Shown here: one piece after another, positions 8,833-16,215 of the stretch | Layout of the letters: every line of letters begins with the position of its first letter | Numbering within the stretch: position 1 is the stretch's first letter | Assembly (NCBI GenBank): GCA_036506395.1 | Contig: DASXRU010000242.1 | Span: forward strand, 1 to 22,220 | Reading direction: 5' to 3' | Length of the DNA stretch: 22,220 nucleotides | Source: DASXRU01 sp036506395 | Lineage (GTDB): Bacteria > Acidobacteriota > Blastocatellia > Pyrinomonadales > Pyrinomonadaceae | The notes under the pieces: model-generated | Seen by the model: only the letters and a program-made list of their open reading frames with translations | Database searches by the model: none | Told to the model about the DNA's origin: nothing | Made by a program: the position numbers and the translations under genes

Positions 8833-8921
8833 CTTTGAACTTTGGTCTTCGGACTTTGGCCCACCGGGGGTGCGTCACCATGGGTTACGGGACCGCGTAC
8901 AAAGCACCAAGTACGAAGAAC
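8833..8921. repeat. Heptamer-period inverted repeat (CTTTGGN type)
   Basis: The left tract runs CTTTGAA, CTTTGGT, CTTCGGA, CTTTGGC (8833-8860). The right tract is the complementary series TACAAAG, CACCAAG, TACGAAG (8898-8918). The arms are more diverged than at the other sites, so pairing is partial. It occupies the rho-glgA gap, both genes being minus. Confidence 0.7.
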
Positions 8922-8927
8922 AGTCGC

Positions 8928-10313
8928 CTAGCTTTGCATCGACGCCAGGAATTCAGCGTTAGACTTTGATTTTTCCAGTCGCTCAAGCACCACTTCCATT
9001 TGCTCGACCGGCGAAAGAGGATTCAACACACGGCGCATTACCCAGACTCGATTCAGGTCTTCCTTGCTGATCAGCAGTTCTTCCTTCCGCGTCCCGGAGC
9101 GTTGCAGATCGATGGCCGGGAACAATCTCTTGTCGCTCAAGCGGCGGTCAAGATGAATTTCACAGTTGCCCGTGCCTTTAAACTCTTCGAAGATCACATC
9201 GTCCATGCGCGACCCGGTATCGATCAGCGCGGTGGCAATGATCGTCAATGAGCCGCCCTCTTCAATATTGCGCGCGGCGCCAAAGAAACGTTTCGGTCGC
9301 TGCAGCGCATTGGAATCGATACCGCCGGAAAGAATCTTTCCACTGGGCGGCACGACGGCGTTATGGGCGCGAGCCAGGCGCGTGATGGAGTCCAGCAGAA
9401 TTACGACATCGCGCTTGTGCTCCACCAGACGCTTCGCCTTTTCGATTACCATATCGGCCACCTGGACGTGACGGGTCGGAGGTTCGTCGAAAGTTGACGA
9501 GATAACTTCGCCGTTGACCGAGCGCTGCATGTCCGTGACTTCCTCGGGACGCTCGTCAATCAGCAGCACTATCAGGGTTGTTTCCGGATGATTCTCCGTT
9601 ATCGAGTTTGCGATCGTCTGCAGCAGCATTGTCTTGCCGGTCCGCGGAGGAGCGACAATCAGGCCGCGCTGACCCTTGCCAATAGGCGTCACGAGATCGA
9701 TGACGCGAGCCGACAGATTCTCCGAGGTCGTTTCGCACTTCAACATCTCATCGGGGTAAAGCGGCGTCAAATTATCGAAGAAAACCTTTTCCCGCGCCTG
9801 GTCCGGCGATTCGAAATTGATCGCCTCGACCTTAATTAAAGCAAAGTAGCGCTCGCCTTCTTTCGGCGGCCGAATTTGTCCGCTGACGGTGTCACCAGTG
9901 CGCAGGTCGAACTTGCGAATCTGCGAAGGCGAGACATAGATATCATCGGGTCCCGGCAAGTAGTTGTATTCCGGCGCCCGCAGGAAACCGAAACCATCGG
10001 GCAATGTTTCCAGCACGCCCTCGGAAAAAATCAGCCCGCTTTTTTCGGTTTGGGCCGCCAGCACCTTGAAGATCAGCTCCTGTTTGCGCATGCCCGTCGC
10101 GCCGGGCACATCCATGCCTTTGGCAATCCCCGTCAGCTTGGAAATGGACATCTCCTTGAGGTCAGCCAGGTTCAGCATTTCTTCGCTCTTAAAATCCTTA
10201 GCCGCCTTCTCAGGCGGAGCTTCGGCAGTGGCGACTGTGCTGGCGCCGCTGTCGTCTCCGTTTGAATCATTGCTGGCGCCGCTGGCGCGCGCGCGTGGTG
10301 TACGTTGTGACAT
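8928..10313 (-). CDS. rho: Transcription termination factor Rho
   Basis: 461 residues. Rho is a hexameric RNA helicase that ends transcription at C-rich rut sites. Residues 1-45 form a low-complexity Ala/Ser/Asp extension. A Rho N-terminal helical region (LADLKEMSISKLTGIAKGM) and a cold-shock-like RNA-binding domain follow, with RNP1 DGFGFLR (106-112). The ATPase core has Walker A APPRTGKT (221-228), Walker B VVILLDS and the following TRLARAHN. The Q-loop region GKILSGGID and the R-loop region TGNCEIHLDRRL are present. E. coli Rho is 419 residues; the extra length is the N-terminal extension. A 337-bp leader precedes the gene. Few intrinsic terminators are recognisable in the window, which fits heavy Rho dependence. 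Confidence 0.98.
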   Translation of the reverse strand: MSQRTPRARASGASNDSNGDDSGASTVATAEAPPEKAAKDFKSEEMLNLADLKEMSISKLTGIAKGMDVPGATGMRKQELIFKVLAAQTEKSGLIFSEGVLETLPDGFGFLRAPEYNYLPGPDDIYVSPSQIRKFDLRTGDTVSGQIRPPKEGERYFALIKVEAINFESPDQAREKVFFDNLTPLYPDEMLKCETTSENLSARVIDLVTPIGKGQRGLIVAPPRTGKTMLLQTIANSITENHPETTLIVLLIDERPEEVTDMQRSVNGEVISSTFDEPPTRHVQVADMVIEKAKRLVEHKRDVVILLDSITRLARAHNAVVPPSGKILSGGIDSNALQRPKRFFGAARNIEEGGSLTIIATALIDTGSRMDDVIFEEFKGTGNCEIHLDRRLSDKRLFPAIDLQRSGTRKEELLISKEDLNRVWVMRRVLNPLSPVEQMEVVLERLEKSKSNAEFLASMQS

Positions 10314-10650
10314 ATCTTTTTCTCGGTGCAGCGTGCTCCGGAACCGCCGCGTTTGGTTTTAGTTTGTTGTCAGAGTCTTAATCTTGTTGAGTGATTGAAG
10401 GATCCTGGTTAATGAGAAATGCTTTACTGGCGGTTCTAAACGGACGCGCGTGCGGACATTGTTCTTCACCGCCTATCGCGATTCAACGGACCGACCGGGC
10501 CTCAAGACGTTCTTGTTCGTAAGTGGGGTGTCTCCGCCGGATTTGATGCTACGTGTGGCCACCGCGTGGCCCTGCATCAAATTGTTCAAAACCCAAGGGA
10601 CGATAAGGGGACGTAAAGTGTTATCCGGGAATTAGGACACAGGCTCTGAC
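10314..10650 (-). promoter_or_regulatory. rho leader: C-rich, G-poor stretch and structured hairpin (inferred regulatory region)
   Basis: This 337-bp gap between engB and rho has no convincing gene. In the minus-strand transcript, the 70 nt at 10351-10420 contain 19 C and only 5 G, counted by eye, the composition expected of a rut-like Rho-loading site. Further upstream a two-tier hairpin is visible at 10541-10582: an outer 9-bp stem ATTTGATGC/GCATCAAAT and an inner 6-bp stem GGCCAC/GTGGCC with a 3-nt loop. No U-tract follows on the minus strand. Autoregulation of rho by attenuation in its leader is known in E. coli; its presence here is inference. No clear -35/-10 pair was identified. Confidence 0.45.
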
Positions 10651-11265
10651 TCAAAACTGCCCGCCGCTCCATGCGCCCTGAACATCAAAACCAGCCAATG
10701 CTTTTTCGATAGTGTGCCAAACTTCTTCGCGTCCGGCCCCGGTTACAGCGGAGTAGGCTACCACCTCTCCTGCTTTGAGCACGCGCCGGGCGCGCTCTAT
10801 GCTCTTTCGCAATTCATTGTTCGAGAGCTTATCGGATTTCGTGGCAACGATTATTTGTGGTTTCCGATGATGCTGGAGCCACTCGTGAAGTTGCAAATCC
10901 AGTTTTGTGGGTTCGTGACGCGAATCTACGATATGAATTGATAACACAAGCTGGTTGCGCTTGGCAAGGTAGCTGGTTGCCATCTCGCTCCAGCTTTCTC
11001 TGATTCCTTTCGGGGCCCGCGCATAACCGTAACCGGGCAGATCAACGAATCGAAACCGGCTATTGATTGAGAAGAAGTTCAGAGACTGTGTTCTGCCGGG
11101 CGTGGAGGAGGTGCGTGCGAGGCCCCGTACGCCCAGCAGAGAATTGATCAGTCTTGATTTGCCCACATTGGAACGACCCAGAAAAGCGATCTCGGGCTTT
11201 GGCTCAGGGGGCCACTCAGCCTCTTCGAAGGCGCTCTTCAGGAATTCAGCGCGGAGCTGGTTCAT
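10651..11265 (-). CDS. engB: Ribosome-biogenesis GTPase EngB (YsxC/YihA)
   Basis: 204 residues, the family's usual size. It is a TRAFAC GTPase needed for assembly of the large ribosomal subunit. The G1 loop GRSNVGKS (30-37) is preceded by the typical PPEPKPEIAFL strand. The G2 segment TPGRTQ, G3 DLPGYGYA (from 75), G4 TKSD (142-145) and G5 SAVTG (172-176) are all intact. It starts only 5 nt after the stop of the upstream unknown gene, without a good Shine-Dalgarno, so its translation is probably coupled to that gene. Confidence 0.97.
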   Translation of the reverse strand: MNQLRAEFLKSAFEEAEWPPEPKPEIAFLGRSNVGKSRLINSLLGVRGLARTSSTPGRTQSLNFFSINSRFRFVDLPGYGYARAPKGIRESWSEMATSYLAKRNQLVLSIHIVDSRHEPTKLDLQLHEWLQHHRKPQIIVATKSDKLSNNELRKSIERARRVLKAGEVVAYSAVTGAGREEVWHTIEKALAGFDVQGAWSGGQF

Positions 11266-11270
11266 TCAAT

Positions 11271-11741
11271 TCAGCTGGATGTGCCCGTAGTCATCGCCGC
11301 TGCCGCTCGCGTTTTTTCTTGGTCGGCACGCATCTCGCCAAATTTCTTCATGCGCTCGCGCATGGTAGTGATCTTTTCCTCGATGTTTGGAATGCGTTTC
11401 ACCAGCGACTCGAGGTTCTGCAGAAATTCTGGCGCGCCGAACAGGGAACGGACATCCTCAATTACAGGAGCGATTTTGGCGTAGACAAATATGTGTTCGC
11501 CATTTGTTTCGTTGAACAATTTCTCATCGATGGCCCCGTTATTGACCAGCGCGGCGGCCATGTCCCAGTAGGAAATCACCATACGGTAGTGACCGCTGTG
11601 CTCGCTCAAAAGGGTGTCGATAATGTCCTGAGCGCTGGTGGGGTTGAATGTGAATAGCCAGTTGCGCGCTTCCCGCATCACTGGCTCGCGCCGAAGGTCA
11701 TAGAGCTTCAGAATCAAATCTGCGTCTTCATGCTTTCCCAT
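11271..11741 (-). CDS. Conserved-looking protein of unknown function between lon and engB
   Basis: 156 residues that I cannot assign to a family. AGGAG with a 7-nt spacing precedes the ATG, and the gene is tightly packed against engB (5-nt gap), so it is probably real and expressed. It lacks a signal peptide, membrane helices and cysteines. It appears mainly helical and soluble. The first third contains LILKLYDLRREPVMREARNW, the middle SGHYRMVISYWDMAAALVNN, and the last third an amphipathic helical stretch (FLQNLESLVKRIPNIEEK). An Ala/Thr-rich tail ends it. Its position between lon and engB suggests a role linked to protein or ribosome homeostasis, which is guilt by association only. Confidence 0.75.
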   Translation of the reverse strand: MGKHEDADLILKLYDLRREPVMREARNWLFTFNPTSAQDIIDTLLSEHSGHYRMVISYWDMAAALVNNGAIDEKLFNETNGEHIFVYAKIAPVIEDVRSLFGAPEFLQNLESLVKRIPNIEEKITTMRERMKKFGEMRADQEKTRAAAAMTTGTSS

Positions 11742-11812
11742 AGATATCTCCTCTTGATGAAAGGCAGCGCCAGGCTGCCGGGTGGATTGCCGATAATGCG
11801 AGGCGATCGTTT

Positions 11813-11850
11813 CCGAGGCGAGCTAATAGGAAAACTCCTATTTGCCTCGG
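11813..11850. repeat. Strong hairpin downstream of lon
   Basis: CCGAGGC (11813-11819) pairs with GCCTCGG (11844-11850), and AATAGGA (11825-11831) pairs with TCCTATT (11836-11842) around a 4-nt loop. The two stems stack with a 5-nt bulge on one side and one base on the other. It lies in the 245-bp gap between lon and the unknown gene, about 140 nt beyond the lon stop. No U-run follows on the minus strand, so it may be an mRNA stabiliser or processing site rather than an intrinsic terminator. Confidence 0.6.
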
Positions 11851-11878
11851 GGTTTCAGAAAGTCAAAAGTATGCCGCG

Positions 11879-11912
11879 TTGGACTACCCGAGTCTAGTCG
11901 GGAGCAATCCAA
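11879..11912. repeat. Imperfect hairpin just downstream of lon
   Basis: The outer stem TTGGA/TCCAA and inner stem CCCGA/TCGGG surround a 6-nt loop (GTCTAG). It sits about 75 nt past the lon stop codon in the minus-strand transcript. The following bases hold only a short T-run, so termination is possible but weakly supported. Confidence 0.45.
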
Positions 11913-11986
11913 ACGCTAATGAGCGAGGCCACGCTCAGTGCGCAAGCTACAAGTATTTCCACTGGCCAAATGCCAACGGTTTCCGT

Positions 11987-14428
11987 CTATTGTTCCGCGG
12001 TTGTTTGAATGCCCTGGGACGGTGGCTCAGTGGTCCAAATCGGCGGTGCTTTGGCAGCATCATCGCTGATTGTCGGCTCAGTCGGACAAGCATCTTCGAG
12101 TCCGAGAGCGAGCACTTCGTCAATAGTTTCCACGAGATTGATATTCAGCGCACTGCGAACTTCTTCCGGGACGTCGGGCAGATCCTTCTCGTTGTCTTTC
12201 GGAAGAATAATCGTGTCGATGCCGAAGCGATGAGCGGCCAGGAGCTTTTCCTTTACACCCCCGACGGGCAGCACGCGCCCACGCAGCGTGATTTCGCCGG
12301 TCATGGCTACATTGTTCCGCACCGGCACACGCGCGAGTGCTGAGGCCATCGCCGTCGCCAGCGTGATGCCGGCCGACGGACCATCCTTGGGGATCGCGCC
12401 TTCGGGAATATGCACGTGCAGGTCACGCTTGCGAATGAAGTCCAGGTTAATACCGAGTCGCTCTGCGCGGGCTTTAATACATGTCAAAGCCGCCTGGGCC
12501 GATTCCTGCATGACATCGCCTAATTTGCCCGTCAGTGTAACGCCGCCCCGACCTTTGGTAAGAGTTGCTTCGATCTGCAGCACCTCACCGCCGACTTCCG
12601 TCCAGGCCAAACCTGTTGCCAGTCCCACTTCGCTGTTAGCGGCAACGCCCTGCTGGCGAAACTTAATGGCGCCCAGCATTTCGCTGACACGCTCGGCATC
12701 AACAACATCCTTGAAATCCGGGGCAACGCTGTCGGAAACAAACTTGCGCGCAATCTTGCGACAGCATGAACCAATCTCCCGCTCCAGGTTGCGCACACCA
12801 GCTTCGCGCGTGTAGTGGCGAATGATTTCCAGTATTCCCGTATCGGCGAACTCTAATTGCTCCGGCTTGAGCCCGTTAGCTTCCGCCTGCTTCAGCACCA
12901 GATGTCGTTTAGCGATCTCCAGCTTCTCTCGCTCGGTATAGCCCGACAGGCGCAGAATTTCAAGCCGGTCTTGTAGTGCAGGCGGAATCGTATGCAGCAC
13001 GTTGGCTGTAGCAATGAAAAAGACCTTCGACAGATCGTATTCGACGTCGAGATAGTGGTCCTGGAACATGTGGTTCTGTTCCGGATCCAACACCTCAAGC
13101 AGCGCCGCGCTTGGATCGCCGCGAAAGTCAGCGCCCAGCTTATCCACTTCGTCGAGCAGCAGAACAGGGTTCACTGTCCCGGCCTTCTTCATCATCTGAA
13201 TGATCTGGCCTGGCAGCGCGCCGATATACGTGCGCCGATGACCGCGGATCTCGGCCTCGTCGCGCACACCGCCCAAACTAAGCCGCACAAATTTTCTTCC
13301 GGTCGCGCGGGCAATCGATTTTCCAAGACTCGTCTTGCCGACTCCCGGCGGACCCACGAAACAAAGAATCGATCCCTTCGGATTCTTTACCAGTTGCCGC
13401 ACCGCAAGGTATTCGAGGATTCGATCCTTAATCTTTTCCAGACTGTAGTGATCCTCGTTCAGCACTTCCTCGGCTTTCGTGAGGTCCCTGATCTCCTTCG
13501 ACTTCTGTTTCCACGGCACGCTTAGGAGCCAATCGATGTAGGTGCGTGAAACCGTGCCTTCCGCGGACATTGGCGGCATTGCTTCCAGGCGGTGCAGCTC
13601 CTGCATCGCTTTTTCCTTGGCCTCATCCGACATGCCGGCTTCTTCAATCTTCTTCTTTAGCTCATCAAGCTCGGTCTTTTCGTCCTTCCGGCCCAGTTCC
13701 TTATGAATCGCCTTGATCTGTTCGTTGAGGTAATACTCTTTCTGGGCACGCTCCATCTGGCGTTTCACACGGGTCTGGATTGTGCGATCAAGTTGGCGCT
13801 TTTCAAGCTCTGTTTCCAGGAGCTCGATCAGTCGTTGTAGCCGCGCCTGCGTGGAGAAGATCTCCAGCAGTCCCTGTTTGTCTTCCACCGAGATGCGCAG
13901 CTGGGATGCCAGCGCGTCGGCCAGATGTGACGGATCCTGATTACGCAAAGCGGTCTGCAACGCATCTGTCTGAGCGTCAGGCGCCAGGCGCAAGTGCTGT
14001 TCGACTAGTTGGCCGATCTTCTGGACCAAGGCATCCACGCGAGGACCTTCTTCGTTGACTACTGGCGCGCGACGCACGAGCGCTGTGAAAGCGCCGCCGT
14101 TGTTTTCCACGCGCACTGTAGTAGCCCGTTCGCGGCCCTCAACCACGACCTTAATCTGTCCGTTATCCTGCTTTTGCGACTGAAGAATTCGGCCCAGTGT
14201 CCCAATGCCGTAAATCTGTTCCGGCGTCGGCTCGTCAACCGTGGCATCGTGCTGTGTGGCAAGGAATATCGTGCGGTCAGACGATAGCGCTTGTTCGAGC
14301 GCGCGCACTGATCCGGGCCGACCGATCTTGAAAGCTACTTTGGTAAACGGAAAGATAACGACGTCGCGAATTGGCACCATCGGATAGCGCGCAACGTCGT
14401 CAGGAGTACGGTCTGTGTATTCTTCCAT
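11987..14428 (-). CDS. lon: ATP-dependent protease Lon
   Basis: 813 residues from the ATG at 14428. The frame stays open to a TTG at 14479 (830 residues), but the ATG is preferred because it places the usual N-terminal domain (YPMVPIRDVVIFPF) near the start. The N-domain and long coiled-coil region (about 190-300) are followed by the AAA+ module with Walker A GPPGVGKT (359-366), Walker B PVLLLDEVDK and a GHRRTYIGA loop. The protease domain has the Ser-Lys dyad: Ser685 in KDGPSAG and a Lys near 728 in GGVKEKLL. Soluble hexamer that degrades misfolded and regulatory proteins. It follows clpX in the same direction with a hairpin in the gap. Confidence 0.97.
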   Translation of the reverse strand: MEEYTDRTPDDVARYPMVPIRDVVIFPFTKVAFKIGRPGSVRALEQALSSDRTIFLATQHDATVDEPTPEQIYGIGTLGRILQSQKQDNGQIKVVVEGRERATTVRVENNGGAFTALVRRAPVVNEEGPRVDALVQKIGQLVEQHLRLAPDAQTDALQTALRNQDPSHLADALASQLRISVEDKQGLLEIFSTQARLQRLIELLETELEKRQLDRTIQTRVKRQMERAQKEYYLNEQIKAIHKELGRKDEKTELDELKKKIEEAGMSDEAKEKAMQELHRLEAMPPMSAEGTVSRTYIDWLLSVPWKQKSKEIRDLTKAEEVLNEDHYSLEKIKDRILEYLAVRQLVKNPKGSILCFVGPPGVGKTSLGKSIARATGRKFVRLSLGGVRDEAEIRGHRRTYIGALPGQIIQMMKKAGTVNPVLLLDEVDKLGADFRGDPSAALLEVLDPEQNHMFQDHYLDVEYDLSKVFFIATANVLHTIPPALQDRLEILRLSGYTEREKLEIAKRHLVLKQAEANGLKPEQLEFADTGILEIIRHYTREAGVRNLEREIGSCCRKIARKFVSDSVAPDFKDVVDAERVSEMLGAIKFRQQGVAANSEVGLATGLAWTEVGGEVLQIEATLTKGRGGVTLTGKLGDVMQESAQAALTCIKARAERLGINLDFIRKRDLHVHIPEGAIPKDGPSAGITLATAMASALARVPVRNNVAMTGEITLRGRVLPVGGVKEKLLAAHRFGIDTIILPKDNEKDLPDVPEEVRSALNINLVETIDEVLALGLEDACPTEPTISDDAAKAPPIWTTEPPSQGIQTTAEQ

Positions 14429-14495
14429 AAGTCGAATTAAAACCTTTAGTGGAGCCTGTAAACGCTCAAAGGGGAACAATTAAAGCTTGCAAGTA

Positions 14496-14525
14496 AGGGC
14501 GAGGCGCCGATTGCCGTCTCGCCCT
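14496..14525. repeat. Hairpin in the clpX-lon gap
   Basis: A perfect 8-bp stem, AGGGCGAG/CTCGCCCT, surrounds a 14-nt loop that is itself GC-rich. It lies about 70 nt upstream of the lon ATG in the minus-strand transcript. No U-tract follows directly. It could be a weak terminator after clpX or part of a structured lon leader. I did not see a CIRCE element or another known heat-shock operator. Confidence 0.5.
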
Positions 14526-14621
14526 CTTCAAACCGATCTGATTCTAAAGCATTTCTTCGGTGGGTGCTACTAAAAGAAGTAATTATTCGGAGTTGTGGGG
14601 CGTTTTGCCGAGGTTTTGGTG

Positions 14622-15866
14622 TTATGCCGCCGCGCCGTCGATGCCGGTCAGGCCTTCGCCCGGAATAGCGCGCTTGCGTTCCACCATTTCGCTGGTAATG
14701 CAAAACTCCTTCACCCGTTTTTGCGAAGGTAAGGAGTACATCGCTTCTAGCAGCAGTTCCTCGAGGATCATCATCAAGCCGCGGGCCCCGACTTTACGCT
14801 CCACTGCCTGGCGGGCGACACATTTGAGCGAGTCTTCCGTAAACTTCAGCTTTACGTTGTCGAAGTCGAACTTTTTCTGATACTGCTTGACGAGCGCGTT
14901 CTTCGGTTCGGTAAGGATCTTTATCAGCGCGCCCTCGTCGAGTTCGTGCAGCACACCGCAGACCGGCAGACGTCCGACGAACTCGGGAATCAAGCCAAAA
15001 CGAATCAGGTCTTCCGGTTGTACGTTGGCCAATGCTTCGGCTTGCCGTTGGCCTCCCGACTTCACCTGGGCGTGAAAACCCAGCGACTTATTACGCAAAC
15101 GCCGTTCGATGACTTTCTCCAAACCGACGAACGCCCCCCCGCAGATAAAAAGGATGTTCGTCGTGTCAACAGGGAAAAATTCCTGATGAGGATGTTTGCG
15201 GCCTCCCTGGGGCGGGACATTGGCGACCGTGCCTTCGAGGATTTTCAACAGCGCCTGCTGCACTCCTTCACCCGATACGTCGCGCGTAATCGAAGGGTTT
15301 TCGTCCTTGCGACAAATCTTGTCGACTTCGTCGATGTAGATTATGCCCTGCTGCGCGCGCTCAACATCTCCGTTTGCCGCCTGCAAGAGTTTCAGAATGA
15401 TGTTCTCGACGTCTTCACCGACGTAGCCTGCTTCGGTAAGGGTGGTGGCGTCAACGATCGTAAATGGGACGCTCAGCAAACGGGCCAGCGTCTGCGCCAG
15501 CAAAGTCTTGCCGGTGCCCGTGGGCCCAATAAGAAGAATGTTCGATTTTTGAATCTCGACTTCATTACGGCGGCGAGCCAACTCGATCCGCTTGTAATGT
15601 TGGTAGACAGCCACGGCGAGTCGCTTCTTCGTTTCTTCCTGGCCGATTACATATTCATCGAGGAACCCTTTAATCTCACCGGGCTTAGGCAGAGGTGGGC
15701 GGGATGCCACCTGCTCGGCCTGCTGGTCGTCGGTGATGATCTCGTTGCAGATGTCAATACATTCATTGCAAATGTAGACGGTCGGTCCGGCAATGAGCTT
15801 CTTCACTTCGTTCTGCGACTTACCACAGAACGAGCAGCGCAAAGTGTCGTCGGTTCGTCTTACCAT
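14622..15866 (-). CDS. clpX: ClpX, ATP-dependent unfoldase of ClpXP
   Basis: 414 residues. The N-terminal zinc-binding domain has Cys11/Cys14 (LRCSFCGKS) and Cys33/Cys36 (YICNEC), which dimerises and docks substrates and adaptors. The AAA+ core shows Walker A GPTGTGKT (114-121), pore-1 loop GYVGED (147-152), Walker B IIYIDEVDK (175-183), RKH loop (223-225) and the ClpP-docking LGF tripeptide (262-264). The sensor-2 region GARGLM is also present. Two in-frame ATGs exist. GAGG at 15873-15876 abuts the first (15872) but is ideally 6 nt from the second (15866), so I chose the second. A separate zinc-finger gene lies 107 nt upstream. Confidence 0.97.
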   Translation of the reverse strand: MVRRTDDTLRCSFCGKSQNEVKKLIAGPTVYICNECIDICNEIITDDQQAEQVASRPPLPKPGEIKGFLDEYVIGQEETKKRLAVAVYQHYKRIELARRRNEVEIQKSNILLIGPTGTGKTLLAQTLARLLSVPFTIVDATTLTEAGYVGEDVENIILKLLQAANGDVERAQQGIIYIDEVDKICRKDENPSITRDVSGEGVQQALLKILEGTVANVPPQGGRKHPHQEFFPVDTTNILFICGGAFVGLEKVIERRLRNKSLGFHAQVKSGGQRQAEALANVQPEDLIRFGLIPEFVGRLPVCGVLHELDEGALIKILTEPKNALVKQYQKKFDFDNVKLKFTEDSLKCVARQAVERKVGARGLMMILEELLLEAMYSLPSQKRVKEFCITSEMVERKRAIPGEGLTGIDGAAA

Positions 15867-15872
15867 AGGCAT

Positions 15873-15876
15873 CCTC
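15873..15876 (-). promoter_or_regulatory. Ribosome-binding site that decides the clpX start
   Basis: GAGG on the minus strand directly touches an upstream ATG (0-nt spacing) but sits 6 nt before a second ATG two codons later. The spacing argues that translation begins at the second ATG, shortening ClpX by two residues. Confidence 0.6.
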
Positions 15877-15879
15877 GGG

Positions 15880-15953
15880 ATTTGAGATTTCGCATTACCA
15901 ATTTGCGGTCCCGGTCCAGGCGATCGCTTATCGGGTGCAGATCGGAAATCTGC
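15880..15953. repeat. Heptamer tract and short hairpin between the zinc-finger gene and clpX
   Basis: Four 7-nt units, ATTTGAG, ATTTCGC, ATTACCA and ATTTGCG, occupy 15880-15907. A short perfect hairpin GCAGAT/ATCTGC (5-nt loop) lies at 15937-15953. Its GGAAATC core resembles the complement of the heptamers, so this may be a decayed version of the inverted heptamer elements elsewhere in the window. Confidence 0.55.
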
Positions 15954-15973
15954 TCTAGCTTAAGTTTGGTTCC

Positions 15974-16189
15974 TCATACCGGTTGCGGAACGCCAGAAAT
16001 TTCAGCACTCGAAAGAAGCTGGTTAAAACGATGCACGCACTCGTTGCAAATGAATGAGCTCTTCCCGATCATGCGGCGAGGCACTCCGCGAGTTCCTTGC
16101 GGCGTGCCCGCAACGATCTCTGTTACTTCGCCTCTGGATTTTCCACAGAACGAGCAACGTAGGTCCTGAGCTGTCATTTTGGCAATCAT
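15974..16189 (-). CDS. Standalone ClpX-type C4 zinc-finger protein
   Basis: 71 residues consisting almost only of a ClpX N-terminal zinc-binding domain. LRCSFCGKS (Cys12/Cys15) is identical to the adjacent ClpX, and FICNEC (Cys48/Cys51) matches ClpX YICNEC. Between the cysteine pairs there are 32 residues instead of 18. The extra 14 fall in a basic, Gly/Pro/Arg-rich loop (GTPQGTRGVPRRMIGKSS). No AAA+ domain follows; the protein ends in a short tail. AGGAG lies 2 nt before the first ATG; a second ATG at 16177 is possible. It sits 26 nt after clpP and 107 nt before clpX, so it is probably co-transcribed with both. A reasonable inference is a ClpX-binding regulator or adaptor that mimics the ClpX ZBD, but no function is shown by sequence. 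Confidence 0.88.
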   Translation of the reverse strand: MIAKMTAQDLRCSFCGKSRGEVTEIVAGTPQGTRGVPRRMIGKSSFICNECVHRFNQLLSSAEISGVPQPV

Positions 16190-16215
16190 CTCTCCTGCCT
16201 CCGAATTGCCGCACC

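Noticed and set aside
10450..10635. 61-codon plus-strand open frame in the rho leader
   Set aside because: There is no ribosome-binding site or domain, and it crosses the hairpin; more likely non-coding leader.
11813..11850. Intrinsic terminator for lon
   Set aside because: The stem is strong but no U-tract follows on the transcribed strand, so it is listed only as a hairpin.
14946..16169. 407-codon plus-strand open frame over clpX and the zinc-finger gene
   Set aside because: It is long but antisense to clearly conserved ClpX and zinc-finger sequence and has no recognisable domain.
14480..16215. CIRCE or other known heat-shock operator near clpX, clpP or lon
   Set aside because: I looked for the TTAGCACTC-N9-GAGTGCTAA pattern and found no match in the gaps.
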